Shown here: positions 1 through 9,678 of the stretch, in pieces
Position numbering within the stretch: the stretch's first letter is position 1
How the letters are laid out: the number at the start of each line of letters is the position of its first letter
From: Solibacteraceae bacterium
GTDB lineage: Bacteria > Acidobacteriota > Terriglobia > Bryobacterales > Bryobacteraceae
Length of the DNA stretch: 64,000 nucleotides
Assembly: GCA_026984795.1 (NCBI GenBank)
Contig: JALSRK010000024.1
Location: 248,001 to 312,000, forward strand
Direction of reading: 5' to 3'
Made by a program: the position numbers and the translations under genes
Notes under the pieces: model-generated
Seen by the model: the letters and a program-made list of their open reading frames with translations, nothing else
What the model was told of the DNA's origin: nothing
Database searches by the model: none

Positions 1-91
1 TACGGCCGAGGAGCGTGTGCCGAAGCGCGAGCTGGTGGAAGCCGTCGGGTGTTATCAGCGCCTGGTCGAGCGTTTGCAGGCGCAAACGTGA
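1..91 (+). CDS. C-terminal end of an unidentified protein (partial)
   Basis: An open frame enters from the left edge and stops at TGA 89-91, giving 29 residues rich in Glu, Arg and Leu that would form an amphipathic helix. The stop lies 64 bp before asd on the same strand, so the gene may be the first part of the lysine operon. Too little remains to name a family. Confidence 0.4.
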   Translation, partial: TAEERVPKRELVEAVGCYQRLVERLQAQT

Positions 92-155
92 CAGGGCTGA
101 AGCATGAGTCTGAGAAGCAAAAAGACAGCACCAGAACAGCAACCAAGAGGCAAAC

Positions 156-1205
156 ATGGCTGACAGAATCCAAGTGGGTATTTTGGGCGCCACCGGCATG
201 GTGGGCCAGCAGTTCATTAGCTTTCTTCAGGGACATCCATGGTTCGAGATCGCCTGGCTGGCGGCCAGTGACCGCTCTGCGGGCAAACCGTACGCCGAAG
301 CTACTACCTGGCGCCTGGACGGGGAAATGCCCGGGAACGTGAGCGGCCTCGTGGTGCATGAGTCCAAACCCGTCCCGGGCGCGCCGAAGCTCGTCTTCAG
401 CGCCATGGACGCCAGCGTGGCCACCGAGATTGAACAGGCTTTTGCCGCCGCCGGCCACATCGTCGTTTCCAACTCCCGGAACCACCGCATGGAGCCGGAC
501 GTTCCGCTGCTCGTCCCCGAGATCAACCCGGATCATCTGAAAATCCTCCCGTTGCAGCGCAAGAGCCGCGGCTGGCCGGGAGCCATCGTGACGAACCCGA
601 ACTGCTCGACCGTCGTGCTGACCATGGCGCTCGCTCCCCTCAAGCCGTTCGGCATCGAGAAGGTGCTGGTCACCACGATGCAGGCGATCTCCGGCAGCGG
701 GTACCCGGGACATTCGGCCTTTGACATGACCGCCAACGTCTATCCGTTCATCAGGAACGAAGAGCCGAAGATGGAGAGCGAGCCGCAGAAGATCCTCGGC
801 GGGTGTTCCGGCGAAGGCTTCACCGCCCACCCGATGAAGGTCTCCGCCGCCTGCAACCGTGTCGAGGTGCTCGACGGCCACACGGAGACGATTTCCATCG
901 AGTTCCGCGAAAAACCGTCGGAAGCCGATCTGCTCGAGGCCTTCCGCTCCTTCCGCGGGCTCCCCCAGGAACGCGGGCTTCCCAGTGCCCCGCCGCACCC
1001 CGTGATCTACATGACGCAGCCGGACCGGCCCCAGCCCCGCCGCGACGTCAACCGCGAGAACGGAATGGCGGTTTTCGTCGGCCGTTTGCGCGAGTGTCCG
1101 GTGCTGCACTGGAAGTTCCTCGCCATGGGGCACAACACGGTGCGGGGAGCCGCCGGGGCGGCGGTGCTGAACGCGGAACTGCTCTCTTCGGAAGGGCTGC
1201 TCTGA
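156..1205 (+). CDS. asd: Aspartate-semialdehyde dehydrogenase
   Basis: This 349-residue enzyme reduces aspartyl phosphate to aspartate semialdehyde with NADPH, the second step towards lysine, methionine and threonine. The N-terminal Rossmann loop GATGMVGQ (residues 11-18) and the active-site motif NPNCST with Cys150 are visible, and GHTETISIEF carries the expected region around the catalytic His. The sequence pattern resembles the archaeal/fungal branch of the family more than the E. coli one. ATG 156 is preceded by AAGAGG. It lies 4 bp before lysC and heads a five-gene cluster. Confidence 0.95.
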   Translation: MADRIQVGILGATGMVGQQFISFLQGHPWFEIAWLAASDRSAGKPYAEATTWRLDGEMPGNVSGLVVHESKPVPGAPKLVFSAMDASVATEIEQAFAAAGHIVVSNSRNHRMEPDVPLLVPEINPDHLKILPLQRKSRGWPGAIVTNPNCSTVVLTMALAPLKPFGIEKVLVTTMQAISGSGYPGHSAFDMTANVYPFIRNEEPKMESEPQKILGGCSGEGFTAHPMKVSAACNRVEVLDGHTETISIEFREKPSEADLLEAFRSFRGLPQERGLPSAPPHPVIYMTQPDRPQPRRDVNRENGMAVFVGRLRECPVLHWKFLAMGHNTVRGAAGAAVLNAELLSSEGLL

Positions 1206-1209
1206 GACG

Positions 1210-2565
1210 ATGATCGTAATGAAATTCGGCGGCTCGTCGCTGGCCTCCAGCGAGGCGATCCGGCGGGTTGCTTCCATCGTGGCCGAAAGACTGCCCCGGC
1301 GGCCGGTCGTGGTCGTTTCGGCGATGGGCAAGACGACCGACCGACTGCTCGAGGCAGCCGATCTCGCCGCCGCCGGCCGGCGGGCAGAGGCGCTGCGGCT
1401 CGTGGGTGAGCTCGAGGAGTTTCACCTCCGCGAGGGCCATCCGTGCAGCGGGCGCACCGAGGAGCTGTTCGCCGAACTGACGGAGTTGATCCGGGGACTG
1501 GCCGTCATCGGCGAGTTGACGCCACGCACCATCGACGCCGTCTCCAGCTACGGCGAGCGCCTCTCGAGCATGATCGTGGCCGAGAAGTTCCGCGCCGCCG
1601 GCATCGACGCCGCCCAGGCCGATTCGCGGGAACTCCTCGTCACCGACAGCCGGCATACCGCCGCGGCGCCGATCTTCGAAGAAACCTACGGCCGTATCGG
1701 GGCCCGCATCCCGCCGCTGCTCGCCGGCCACGACGCCGTCGTCATGGGCGGCTTCATTGCTCGCAGCCGGCAAGGCGTCACCACCACCCTCGGCCGCGGC
1801 GGCTCCGACTTCACCGCTTCGATCGTGGGAGCGGCCCTCGACGCCGAGGAGATCCAGATCTGGACCGACGTGGACGGCATGCTGACCTCAGACCCCCGGT
1901 TGGTGGAGGGAGTGCACCGGGTGAAGGTGATCTCTTTCGACGAGGCCGCCGAGCTGGCCTATTTCGGGGCCCGCGTGCTGCATCCGGCGACCCTCATCCC
2001 GGCCATCGAAAAGAATATCCCGGTCCGGATCCTCAACTCCTACCGGCCGCAGGCCGAAGGCACGCGGATCGTGGCTGAGCGGGTGCCCTGCCGCAACATC
2101 GTCAAGGCGATCTCCTCGAAGCACGGCATCACCATCGTCAACATCCGCTCCACGCGTATGCTCGGGGCCCACGGATTCCTGCGGCGCATTTTCGAAATTT
2201 TCGACCGGCACCGGACCTCCGTGGATATGGTTTCGACTTCCGAAGTGAGCGTCTCGGCCACTATCGACGATGCCCGCGCCCTGGCAGCCATCAAGGCTGA
2301 TCTGGAGGAGTTCTCCACGGTCGAGATCGAATCCGATCAGGCTATCGTCTGTGTCGTCGGCGATAACATCCGTCATACGCCGGGCATCGCCGGCCGCCTG
2401 TTCCGGGCCTTGAACGGCATCAATATCCGCATGATTTCTCAGGGGGCCTCCTTGCTGAACATGGGCTTCGTCGTCGCCGGCTCCGATGTCAAGCGCGCTC
2501 TCCAGGCGCTGCACACGGAGTTCTTCTCGGATCTCGACCCGGCGGTCTTCGATCGGCTAAGGTGA
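1210..2565 (+). CDS. lysC: Aspartate kinase
   Basis: This 451-residue protein phosphorylates aspartate, the committed step of the aspartate family. The aspartokinase signature KFGGSS follows the start (residues 5-10), and the substrate region GRGGSDFTAS is intact. The C-terminal 150 residues look like paired ACT domains, the usual site of feedback inhibition by lysine or threonine. It is a monofunctional kinase with no fused homoserine dehydrogenase. It starts 4 bp after asd, and its stop lies 5 bp before the dapB ATG chosen here, so the genes are very likely co-transcribed and translationally coupled. Confidence 0.95.
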   Translation: MIVMKFGGSSLASSEAIRRVASIVAERLPRRPVVVVSAMGKTTDRLLEAADLAAAGRRAEALRLVGELEEFHLREGHPCSGRTEELFAELTELIRGLAVIGELTPRTIDAVSSYGERLSSMIVAEKFRAAGIDAAQADSRELLVTDSRHTAAAPIFEETYGRIGARIPPLLAGHDAVVMGGFIARSRQGVTTTLGRGGSDFTASIVGAALDAEEIQIWTDVDGMLTSDPRLVEGVHRVKVISFDEAAELAYFGARVLHPATLIPAIEKNIPVRILNSYRPQAEGTRIVAERVPCRNIVKAISSKHGITIVNIRSTRMLGAHGFLRRIFEIFDRHRTSVDMVSTSEVSVSATIDDARALAAIKADLEEFSTVEIESDQAIVCVVGDNIRHTPGIAGRLFRALNGINIRMISQGASLLNMGFVVAGSDVKRALQALHTEFFSDLDPAVFDRLR

Positions 2566-2570
2566 TGAGC

Positions 2571-3260
2571 ATGAATCTCGCCATCGTCGGCTACGGCAAG
2601 ATGGGCCGGATGATCGAACAACTGGCCCCCGAATACGGCTTCGACGTCAAGCTGAAGCTCGATGTCGACAACAACGCCCACCAGAAGGGGCTCACGCCGG
2701 AGAACTTCCGCGATATCGACGTCGCCGTGGAGTTCTCGGTGCCCGACGCGGTGGTCGGCAACCTTCTCCGGCTCGCGGAACTGGGCGTCAACGCCGTGGT
2801 GGGCACCACTGGCTGGACCCATGAGCTCTCCCGCGTCCGCGGGGCCGTCGAGAAACACGGTACCGGCCTGGTCTGGGCCCCGAACTTTTCCATCGGCATG
2901 AACGTCTTCATGCGTCTCGTCTCGGAAGCCGCCCGGCTGCTGGCCGCGCAACCCGAGTATGGCGCCTGGGGGTGGGAGATCCACCACGACGCCAAAGTAG
3001 ATGCTCCTTCGGGCACCATGTTGAAGCTCGTCGAGCTGATGAAGCGCGCCGGCTACGACCGGCGGGTCGACGTCGCGTCCAACCGCGCCGGCAAGATGCC
3101 CGGCACGCACGAGATCGGCTTCGATTCCGCCGCCGACACCATCACTTTGCGGCACCAGGCCCGCAGCCGCCTCGGCTTCGCTTCCGGAGCGCTCACGGCG
3201 GCCCGCTGGGTGGTGGGCAAGAAGGGTTTTTACGAATTCAGCGAAATCCTGTTCGGGTAG
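2571..3260 (+). CDS. dapB: 4-hydroxy-tetrahydrodipicolinate reductase
   Basis: DapB reduces the DapA product to tetrahydrodipicolinate with NAD(P)H. The protein has 229 residues, a little short for the family. It shows the nucleotide-binding loop GYGKMGR and the signature EIHHDAKVDAPSGT, with the catalytic His pair, the binding Lys and the DAPSGT loop. I chose ATG 2571 because AAGGTG lies 6 nt upstream. An in-frame ATG at 2565 overlaps the lysC stop and has no room for a ribosome binding site. The N-terminal half is rather divergent, but the active site is complete. Confidence 0.92.
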   Translation: MNLAIVGYGKMGRMIEQLAPEYGFDVKLKLDVDNNAHQKGLTPENFRDIDVAVEFSVPDAVVGNLLRLAELGVNAVVGTTGWTHELSRVRGAVEKHGTGLVWAPNFSIGMNVFMRLVSEAARLLAAQPEYGAWGWEIHHDAKVDAPSGTMLKLVELMKRAGYDRRVDVASNRAGKMPGTHEIGFDSAADTITLRHQARSRLGFASGALTAARWVVGKKGFYEFSEILFG

Positions 3261-3296
3261 AGCGACTTTGCTAGTCTGTTCCAAGGAGGTGGTTCC

Positions 3297-4202
3297 ATGT
3301 TCACCGGCTGCGGCACGGCTCTGGTGACGCCCTTTCACAAGGACGGTTCTCTCGACGAAGAGACCTTGCGCGCCCTCGTCCGCCGGCAGATCGGCGCGGG
3401 CGTCGATTTTCTCGTCCCTTGCGGCACCACCGGCGAGAGTCCGACGCTGAGCGCTTCCGAGCGGCGCCGGGTGGTCGAGATCACGCTGGAAGAGGCGAAG
3501 GGCAAGTTGCCAGTGTTGGCCGGCGCCGGAGGTTACAACACCGCCGAAGTTGTCGAGGCCGCTAAAGAAGTGGAGGCGATCGGGGCCGATGGCATCCTCT
3601 CGGTCACCCCTTATTACAACAAACCTACTCAGGAGGGCCTTTATCAGCATTACAAGGCCATCGCGGCAGCGGTGAAAATCCCCATCGTCGTTTACAGCGT
3701 CTGGAGCCGCACCGGAATCAACGTCTTGCCCGCCACCTTGAAGCGCCTCGCGCAGATCGACAACATCATCGGCGTCAAGGAGGCCTCGGGCAACATCGGC
3801 CAGATGGGGCAGGTGATTCTGAAAACGCCCGGCGATTTCCTGGTGCTTTCCGGCGACGACTCGATGACGTTGCCTTTGCTCGCCCTCGGCGGCAAGGGCC
3901 TCATCTCCGTCGCCTCGAACGAGATCCCCGCCGAAATGGCCGCCCTCGTCCGGGCCGGCCTCGACGGCGACTTCGCCCGGGCGCGGGGGTTGCATTACAA
4001 GTACCTGCCTCTGATGGAGGTGAACTTCATCGAGTCGAATCCTATCCCGGTGAAGGCCGCCATGGGGCTCATGGGTCTCTTGGAGCCTGTCTGGCGTCTG
4101 CCGCTCACGCCGCCCGAGCCCGACCACCTGGAGAAAATCCAGGAAGTGCTCGCGAACGTGGGAATCCCCGTGAAGCCGGAGGCCGGACAAGAACAGAGAT
4201 GA
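3297..4202 (+). CDS. dapA: 4-hydroxy-tetrahydrodipicolinate synthase
   Basis: DapA condenses pyruvate with aspartate semialdehyde. The 301-residue TIM barrel has the Schiff-base Lys161 in GVKEASGN, Tyr133 and Arg138 in YSVWSRTG (usually YNVPSRTG), and the CGTTGES loop carrying Thr44. TPYYNKPTQEGL is the typical substrate-site strand. A very strong ribosome binding site, AAGGAGGTGG, precedes the ATG. The gene overlaps dapD by ATGA (4199-4202), so the two are translationally coupled. Confidence 0.96.
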   Translation: MFTGCGTALVTPFHKDGSLDEETLRALVRRQIGAGVDFLVPCGTTGESPTLSASERRRVVEITLEEAKGKLPVLAGAGGYNTAEVVEAAKEVEAIGADGILSVTPYYNKPTQEGLYQHYKAIAAAVKIPIVVYSVWSRTGINVLPATLKRLAQIDNIIGVKEASGNIGQMGQVILKTPGDFLVLSGDDSMTLPLLALGGKGLISVASNEIPAEMAALVRAGLDGDFARARGLHYKYLPLMEVNFIESNPIPVKAAMGLMGLLEPVWRLPLTPPEPDHLEKIQEVLANVGIPVKPEAGQEQR

Positions 4203-5035
4203 AAGAGGAGATCGAAGCGCTGTTCAACAAGCCCGCCGGGGCCTATTCGGAAGAGGACTTCGACCTCTTCTGCGCTTTCAAAAAAGCGCTCAATTCGGGC
4301 CGCGTGCGCGCGGCTGAGCCCGATCCCGAGGCGCCCAACGGCTGGCGGGTCAACGGCTGGGTCAAGAAAGGCATCCTGCTCGGCTTCCGCATGGGCAAGA
4401 TCATCGATATGTCGATTGACGCTTCCCGGCAGCCGTGGTTCGACAAGGCTACCTATCCGGTGAGGCGCATTACGGCGGAGATGGGCGTCCGCATCGTCCC
4501 CGGCGGTTCTTCGATCCGTGACGGCGTCTTCCTCGGCCGCGGCGTCACCTGCATGCCGCCGATGTACATCAATGTGGGCGCCTACGTGGGTGACGGCACG
4601 ATGATCGATTCCCACGCTCTGGTCGGCAGTTGCGCTCAAGTGGGGCGTCATTGCCACATTTCCGCCGCCGCCCAGATCGGCGGCGTGCTCGAGCCGGTCG
4701 GCGCCATGCCGGTCATCATCGAAGATGAGGTCTTGCTCGGCGGCAATTCCGGCGTTTACGAGGGCGCCATCGTCAGACGCCGCGCAGTCCTCGGGACCGG
4801 CGTCATCCTGAACCGTTCCACCCCGGTCTATGATCTCGTCAAGGATCGCATCATCGCCGGCTCCGCCGAAGACCCCCTCGTAATCCCGGCCGAAGCCGTG
4901 GTGGTGGCCGGCGCCCGCGCCGTCAAGAAGGGCATCGGGGCCGATCACGGCATCAGCTTGTACACACCGGTCATCGTCAAGTACCGCGACGCGAAGACCG
5001 AAGCCAAGCTCCAGCTCGAGGAGTTGCTGCGGTAG
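4199..5035 (+). CDS. dapD: 2,3,4,5-tetrahydropyridine-2,6-dicarboxylate N-succinyltransferase
   Basis: DapD succinylates tetrahydrodipicolinate and commits the cell to the succinylase route to diaminopimelate. The 278-residue length equals the E. coli type. Hexapeptide repeats of a left-handed beta helix fill residues 95-230 (for example GVFLGRGVTCMPPMYINVGA and the HISAAAQIGGVLEP stretch). ATG 4199 overlaps the dapA stop. The partners dapC, dapE, dapF and lysA are not in the window and must lie elsewhere. Confidence 0.95.
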   Translation: MKEEIEALFNKPAGAYSEEDFDLFCAFKKALNSGRVRAAEPDPEAPNGWRVNGWVKKGILLGFRMGKIIDMSIDASRQPWFDKATYPVRRITAEMGVRIVPGGSSIRDGVFLGRGVTCMPPMYINVGAYVGDGTMIDSHALVGSCAQVGRHCHISAAAQIGGVLEPVGAMPVIIEDEVLLGGNSGVYEGAIVRRRAVLGTGVILNRSTPVYDLVKDRIIAGSAEDPLVIPAEAVVVAGARAVKKGIGADHGISLYTPVIVKYRDAKTEAKLQLEELLR

Positions 5036-5179
5036 CCGCCTCCCCGCACCCGAAAAATCTTGTGCCGCGCGGGCGATCCCCCCGCATCTAACAGACAATG
5101 CTCCTGGCAGAGTCCAAACTAGTACTCGAGTCCGGCGGGTCGCTGCCGGCCGGCGGAGTGAAGAGGAAAGAGGTGTGAA

Positions 5180-5683
5180 GTGAAACTGTCTCTAGCGCTG
5201 ATCGCTGTGCCCCTCGCGCTGTTTCTGGCGGGTTGCACGCACGGGACACAGCAAAAGGCGGTCGAAGCCGGATCTGAGCCGGATACCGCTCCGGTTCTGA
5301 AGGCTGCGCGGGCTCGATTGAAGGCCCTTGCCGCCGGCGACATCGAAGGTTATCTGGCGGCTTACCAGGACGATGCGATCTGGATGCCGGCCAGTGCGGA
5401 AGAAATCGTCGGCAAGCCCGCCGCCCGCCAGCGGCTCCAGGGGACGCTGGCCGACGCAAAAGTCGAGGCTACTCTGAAGCCTGACGAACTCGTCGTCATG
5501 TCCCCCGAGTGGGTGCTCTTGCGCGGCACTTACGTCGTACTGACCACACCCAAAGACGCTGGCGAGCCCAAAGAAGCCGTCGGCAGTTACTTGACCATCT
5601 GGCACCGCCAGGAAGACGGCTCCTGGAAGATCGCTTACGACATCTGGAACGAGGAGCGGCCGGTGGAGATCCCACCGAAGTAG
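5180..5683 (+). CDS. Lipoprotein with NTF2-like (DUF4440/SnoaL-type) domain
   Basis: This 167-residue protein has a lipoprotein signal peptide ending in FLAGC, so Cys19 would be lipidated. Residues 45-160 have the layout of small NTF2-like alpha+beta domains: a helix, GDIEGYLAAYQDDAIWMP, and a final strand with SWKIAYDIWNEE. Many such domains are non-catalytic ligand or partner binders. The start is GTG 5180 after AGGAAAGAGG. A BON-domain protein follows 31 bp downstream, so the two may form a small cell-envelope operon. The substrate is unknown. Confidence 0.75.
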   Translation: MKLSLALIAVPLALFLAGCTHGTQQKAVEAGSEPDTAPVLKAARARLKALAAGDIEGYLAAYQDDAIWMPASAEEIVGKPAARQRLQGTLADAKVEATLKPDELVVMSPEWVLLRGTYVVLTTPKDAGEPKEAVGSYLTIWHRQEDGSWKIAYDIWNEERPVEIPPK

Positions 5684-5714
5684 CCGTGGCCGGAATGCAA
5701 CAAGGAGGAATGAA

Positions 5715-6356
5715 ATGAAAACGAATCGAACCAAACTACTCTGGTCCGCCGCCGCCCTGTCGTTCGTCCTCGCGGCCGCCCCGCTGGGGGCCCAGCAACC
5801 GGACCAGGAACAGATCCTGCGGCTGGCCGGTCAGATCCGCAAGAAGATCGTCACCCTCAACAACTACAGCGTCTTCGATCACATTACCTTCGGTCTCAAA
5901 CATGGCGCCTCAGGCGGCTATGTAGTGGTGGTCGGGGGATATGCCTCCAGGCCCACGCTCAAGAAGTCCATCAGCCGGGTAGTCGGCAAGATCGAGTCCG
6001 TGGAGAGCGTCGTCAACCAGATCGAGGTTCTGCCCACTTCGGGCCACGACGAGGACATACGCTTCGCGACCTACGCCAAGATTTACGGCCACCCCGCGCT
6101 CAGCCGTTACAATCCGAATCGCGGAACGCCGATATATGGATTGCATCGCCGCGTGGCTCTCGGTATCTCGAATGACCCGCCTCTCGGCCCCCACCCGATC
6201 CACATCATCGTAAACAACGGCCACGTCACGCTCGAGGGGATCGTTGACACCGAGAGCGACAAGACGATTGCCGGGCTCCAGGCGAATTCGGTTTCGGGCG
6301 TTTTCTCGGTCACCAACAACCTGCAGGTGCTGCAGGCCCCGAAGAAGAAAAAATGA
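5715..6356 (+). CDS. Secreted BON-domain protein
   Basis: This 213-residue protein has a Sec signal peptide ending in APLGAQQ. Residues 35-105 and 150-210 fit two BON (OsmY-type) domains, each with the conserved Gly/Val strand: GYVVVVGGYASRPTLK, then GHVTLEGIVDTESDK. BON domains associate with lipids or periplasmic partners and often respond to envelope stress. The ribosome binding site AAGGAGGAA is strong. The C-terminus ends in a run of lysines. Confidence 0.8.
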   Translation: MKTNRTKLLWSAAALSFVLAAAPLGAQQPDQEQILRLAGQIRKKIVTLNNYSVFDHITFGLKHGASGGYVVVVGGYASRPTLKKSISRVVGKIESVESVVNQIEVLPTSGHDEDIRFATYAKIYGHPALSRYNPNRGTPIYGLHRRVALGISNDPPLGPHPIHIIVNNGHVTLEGIVDTESDKTIAGLQANSVSGVFSVTNNLQVLQAPKKKK

Positions 6357-6525
6357 AGAAGGGCTGAGGCGGAAACCGCCTTGGGCTCGATCGGTCGCAA
6401 GCGGCCACGGCGCCTGGCCGCAAGAACCGCTGGACGCCGCCGGCCCACCTCACGCCTAGACGCCGGTCTTCGGCTTCTGTGGGCCGAGGCGCTCCGGATC
6501 CGACCGATCTCCTACACTGGTGCAT

Positions 6526-7920
6526 ATGTTTGCCGCTCTGGTGATCTCTGCTGCGCTCATGGCCCAGTGGGTGCCTGCCCGTTGGAACACCGCCGATCCA
6601 GCCTCGCTCGAACTTCTCCAGGGCACTCCGGTCAACTGCCTCCTCGTGGACCGACCCTACTGGTCTGCCGAATTGCGCCGTGAAGCCGCAAAGCAGGAAA
6701 TCGCCGTCCTTGGCGTAGTGAGGCCCGGCGGCGCCCGGGACGCCGTGGCCGCGGCCCAAGAGGTTGGACTGGAGGGGATCGTCATCGAAGGTCCCCATGA
6801 GCGGACAAAGCGCCGAGCGACGGCTGAAGCTGCACGCGCGGCCGGCCTCGCTGTCATCGAACTCCCGCCTCGAGTCGAGATGGACTTGGGATCCCCGGCG
6901 CCGGTCATCGGCACGTACCAGGGCGTCTGGCCCGGCGTTCACACGGCTGAGGACGGCACCGCCAAGGCCGCTCCCACCGGCGCTCCCTGGATCGACAGCA
7001 ACGCCGGCTTCCTGCGCTTCGTGCGCGCGGCCACGGATGCCACGATCTGGATCGGCAACCGCCCGCCCGAGAAAGAGGTCATCCCGCCCGCCCGCTACTT
7101 GCAGGCCGTTTCCGATGCAGCGATGGTAGGGGCGCGCTGGGTGGTCGCGCTCGACCCGGACTTCATGCGCCGTCTGCTCGCCCGGGAAGACGAGGCGCTC
7201 GCCGGCTGGCAGAAGATCGCCGGCGCCCTGCGCTTCTGGGAACAATACCGTGCTTGCACCCTCTACCCTCCCTTCGGCGGACTCACCGTCATCCTGGGTG
7301 TTCCATCCGGCGCGCTGCTCTCCGGCGGCATCCTTGACATGATCGCCGCCCGTCATGTCCCGGTGCGCGCCGTCCCGCCCGGCAGGCTCGACGAGGCGCA
7401 CTTGGCCCATGCCCGTATGGCATTGGCCCTCGATCCAGCCTCGCTGCCGCCTGAGAAGAAAGAAATTCTCCGCGCCTTCGCCCGCCGCGGGGCCACTGTC
7501 CTGAACGCGCCCCCCGGCTGGAGGTTCCCGCCCCAGCGCCGCGACCAGATCACCGTGGACGAGAACGAGGTGGAGACGCTGGACGCCATGTGGCAGGGCG
7601 TGAACTCGGTCATCGGCCGCGCCAATCTCGGCGTGCGGCTCTTCAACGTCGCTACGATGCGTTCCGAGTTGCTGGCCGCCCCCGGCGGCGGCGCCGTTCT
7701 CATTCTGGTGAACTACTCGGACTACCCAGTGGAGAACATCACCATCCGCCCGCTGCGGAAGTACGCAAAGGCCACCCTCTACCGTCCCGGCCGCGACCCC
7801 GTGGAGCTGGAGATCTTCGAGAACGGCGAGTGCGACATCGATATAGTCGAAAGCGCCGCCATCGTCCGGCTGGAAGGGCCCCTGGGCGCATCCGCTGCGG
7901 GAGGGGAACATGGGCACTGA
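6526..7920 (+). CDS. Exported protein of unknown function, glycosidase-like layout
   Basis: The product has 464 residues from ATG 6526; an in-frame GTG at 6520 is possible. A hydrophobic N-terminus suggests export. The body alternates strands and helices like a TIM barrel. The last 90 residues, including a VLILVNYSDYPVENITI strand and RPLRKYAKATLYRPG, resemble the C-terminal beta sandwich found after glycoside hydrolase barrels. I see no recognisable catalytic signature and do not assign activity. It is followed at 84 bp by the convergent amidase gene. Confidence 0.55.
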   Translation: MFAALVISAALMAQWVPARWNTADPASLELLQGTPVNCLLVDRPYWSAELRREAAKQEIAVLGVVRPGGARDAVAAAQEVGLEGIVIEGPHERTKRRATAEAARAAGLAVIELPPRVEMDLGSPAPVIGTYQGVWPGVHTAEDGTAKAAPTGAPWIDSNAGFLRFVRAATDATIWIGNRPPEKEVIPPARYLQAVSDAAMVGARWVVALDPDFMRRLLAREDEALAGWQKIAGALRFWEQYRACTLYPPFGGLTVILGVPSGALLSGGILDMIAARHVPVRAVPPGRLDEAHLAHARMALALDPASLPPEKKEILRAFARRGATVLNAPPGWRFPPQRRDQITVDENEVETLDAMWQGVNSVIGRANLGVRLFNVATMRSELLAAPGGGAVLILVNYSDYPVENITIRPLRKYAKATLYRPGRDPVELEIFENGECDIDIVESAAIVRLEGPLGASAAGGEHGH

Positions 7921-8003
7921 GCCGGGGAATCTTCCCCGGAATCCCTCCGGCAAGAAGACGTTCTTGATTCGCCGTCGGGTCCGGTCGGCCGGCCACGAAC
8001 CAC

Positions 8004-9389
8004 TCAGTTGAAGCTGGGCTCGAGGGACGCGTCCAGGATATCCTCGATGGCCGCGCCGACCTCGAGGATCCGCCTCTCGTGGAACGGCGGGCCAGCGACT
8101 TGAAGCCCGATCGGAAGGCCCCGGCGGTCGCGCCCGCACGGCAGCGACAGCGCCGGCAGTCCCAGCACGTTGAAGCTCCGCACGAAGCGCGTCGTCGCCA
8201 GGCGGACGTCTTCCTGAACCTCGCCCAGCCGGACGGTGTTCTCGCCGATGCGCGGGGCCGTCAGCGGCGTCGTAGGCGTCAGCAGGCAATCGGCCTGCTC
8301 CCAGACCCGCGCGAACTCCTCCATCATCAGCCGTCGCAGCCGCTGCGCCTGAATGTAATCGGTCGCCGGAATCAGCCGGCCCTGGTCGAGCAGCGAGAGC
8401 ACGTCGCCGCCGATCAGCGACCGGTCCGCCATGTGGCGCTCCATGACGGTGGAGGCTTCGGCGAACAGGATCACCCGGCCCACCACATTGATCGCCTCCA
8501 TGTCGGGCACGCGCACGCGGATGATACGGGCTCCAGCTTCCGCAGCGGCCTCCACAGCTCGCTTCACCGCTCCCGCTACGTCTTCTTCCACCCCGTCGAA
8601 AAAGAAGTTCTCCGGCACGCCCACCCGCACGCCTTCGAGGGAAACCTCCGGCGCCGGCGTGTAGTCTTCCGGCGGCTGCCGGCTGGAGGATGGATCGCGG
8701 GGATCATAGCCGGCGATCGCGTTCAGCGTCAGGGCCGCGTCGCGCACCGTACGCGCCAGCGGGCCCATGTGGTCCAGGGTGAAATCGAGCGGTAGCACCC
8801 CGTACCGGCTCACCCGCCCGAGCGTCGGCTTGAGCCCCACCACGCCGCAGTAAGATGCGGGGATGCGGATCGAACCGCCTGTGTCGGTGCCCATCGCCAT
8901 GAAGGCCATCGCCGCCGCCACGGCCGCCGCCGAACCGCCGCTGGAGCCTCCCGGGATGCGCCCGGGGTCCCACGGGTTGCGTACGGCTCCGAAGTGCGGG
9001 TTGTTCGACGTGATGCCGTAGGCGAGCTCGTGCATGTTCGTCTTTCCGAGGATCACCGCCCCCGCCGCTTTCAGCTTCTCCACCACGGCAGCGTCGTGGT
9101 CCGGCACGTAGTCGGCGAACAGCGCCGAGCCGCAGGTGGTTCGCACACCCGCGGTGCAGAAGACGTCCTTCACGGCCACCGGCACTCCGTGAAGCGGCCC
9201 TAGCAGGTTGCCTTGCTCCAGCTCCTGGTCACGCCGCCGCGCTTCTTCGAGCGCCTGCTCGTCGCTCACGGTGATGAACGCATTGAGCTTCGCCGGATCC
9301 TGCGCAATGCGTTGCAGGCAGGCCTCCGTCAGCTCTACTGACGTGACCTCCCGCCGCCGCAGTCGCGCCGCCGCCTCGAGGATTCTCAT
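8004..9389 (-). CDS. Amidase of the GatA/AtzE amidase-signature family
   Basis: This 461-residue amidohydrolase has the amidase-signature Lys-cisSer-Ser triad: Lys in PVAVKDVF, the glycine/serine loop [13 protein letters not shown], and the nucleophile Ser in [10 protein letters not shown]. Family members include GatA of the tRNA-dependent amidotransferase and stand-alone amidases. No gatB lies nearby. The 59-residue gene immediately upstream, with a 4-bp ATGA overlap, looks like a GatC/AtzG-type subunit, so a two-subunit amidase is more likely than a free-standing one. The substrate cannot be read from the sequence. Confidence 0.85.
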   Translation of the reverse strand: MRILEAAARLRRREVTSVELTEACLQRIAQDPAKLNAFITVSDEQALEEARRRDQELEQGNLLGPLHGVPVAVKDVFCTAGVRTTCGSALFADYVPDHDAAVVEKLKAAGAVILGKTNMHELAYGITSNNPHFGAVRNPWDPGRIPGGSSGGSAAAVAAAMAFMAMGTDTGGSIRIPASYCGVVGLKPTLGRVSRYGVLPLDFTLDHMGPLARTVRDAALTLNAIAGYDPRDPSSSRQPPEDYTPAPEVSLEGVRVGVPENFFFDGVEEDVAGAVKRAVEAAAEAGARIIRVRVPDMEAINVVGRVILFAEASTVMERHMADRSLIGGDVLSLLDQGRLIPATDYIQAQRLRRLMMEEFARVWEQADCLLTPTTPLTAPRIGENTVRLGEVQEDVRLATTRFVRSFNVLGLPALSLPCGRDRRGLPIGLQVAGPPFHERRILEVGAAIEDILDASLEPSFN

Positions 9390-9565
9390 TCGCCCTCCTC
9401 CGGCTCATGCATCACCAGGAAAGCGGGCTCGGCTTCGAAAGGGATCTTCTCCAGCAACGGCCGGAACAGGGCTTCGACACGACCAAGCGACGAGGCCGCT
9501 CTTTCCAGCTCGGCTTCAGGAATCTCCAGCCCCAGTCCTTCCGCTATGCGCACCCAGTCCTTCAT
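9386..9565 (-). CDS. GatC/AtzG-like small subunit of the amidase
   Basis: This 59-codon frame starts at ATG 9565-9563 and its TGA overlaps the amidase ATG (ATGA, 9386-9389). The protein starts MKDWVRIAEGLGLEIPEAEL and continues with a helix, then RPLLEKIPFEAEPAFLV. GatC and the AtzG-like (DUF4089) proteins that stabilise amidase-signature enzymes share this plan: helix 1, a GL-(E/P) turn, helix 2, then a PL...E.A..F tail that wraps the partner. A TAGAAT -10 element (9574-9579) sits 8 nt before the ATG, so the transcript would have almost no leader. Identity rests on pattern and position. Confidence 0.65.
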   Translation of the reverse strand: MKDWVRIAEGLGLEIPEAELERAASSLGRVEALFRPLLEKIPFEAEPAFLVMHEPEEGE

Positions 9566-9678
9566 GTCCGCCTATTCTACTACCCGGTCGCGAGCCGCCC
9601 CGCCGGCGGCCGCACACAGCCGCTGGTCGCATTCGATAGGGGAAGAAGGAGGCGCCGGCGGGGCCGCGCCGCCGCGCT

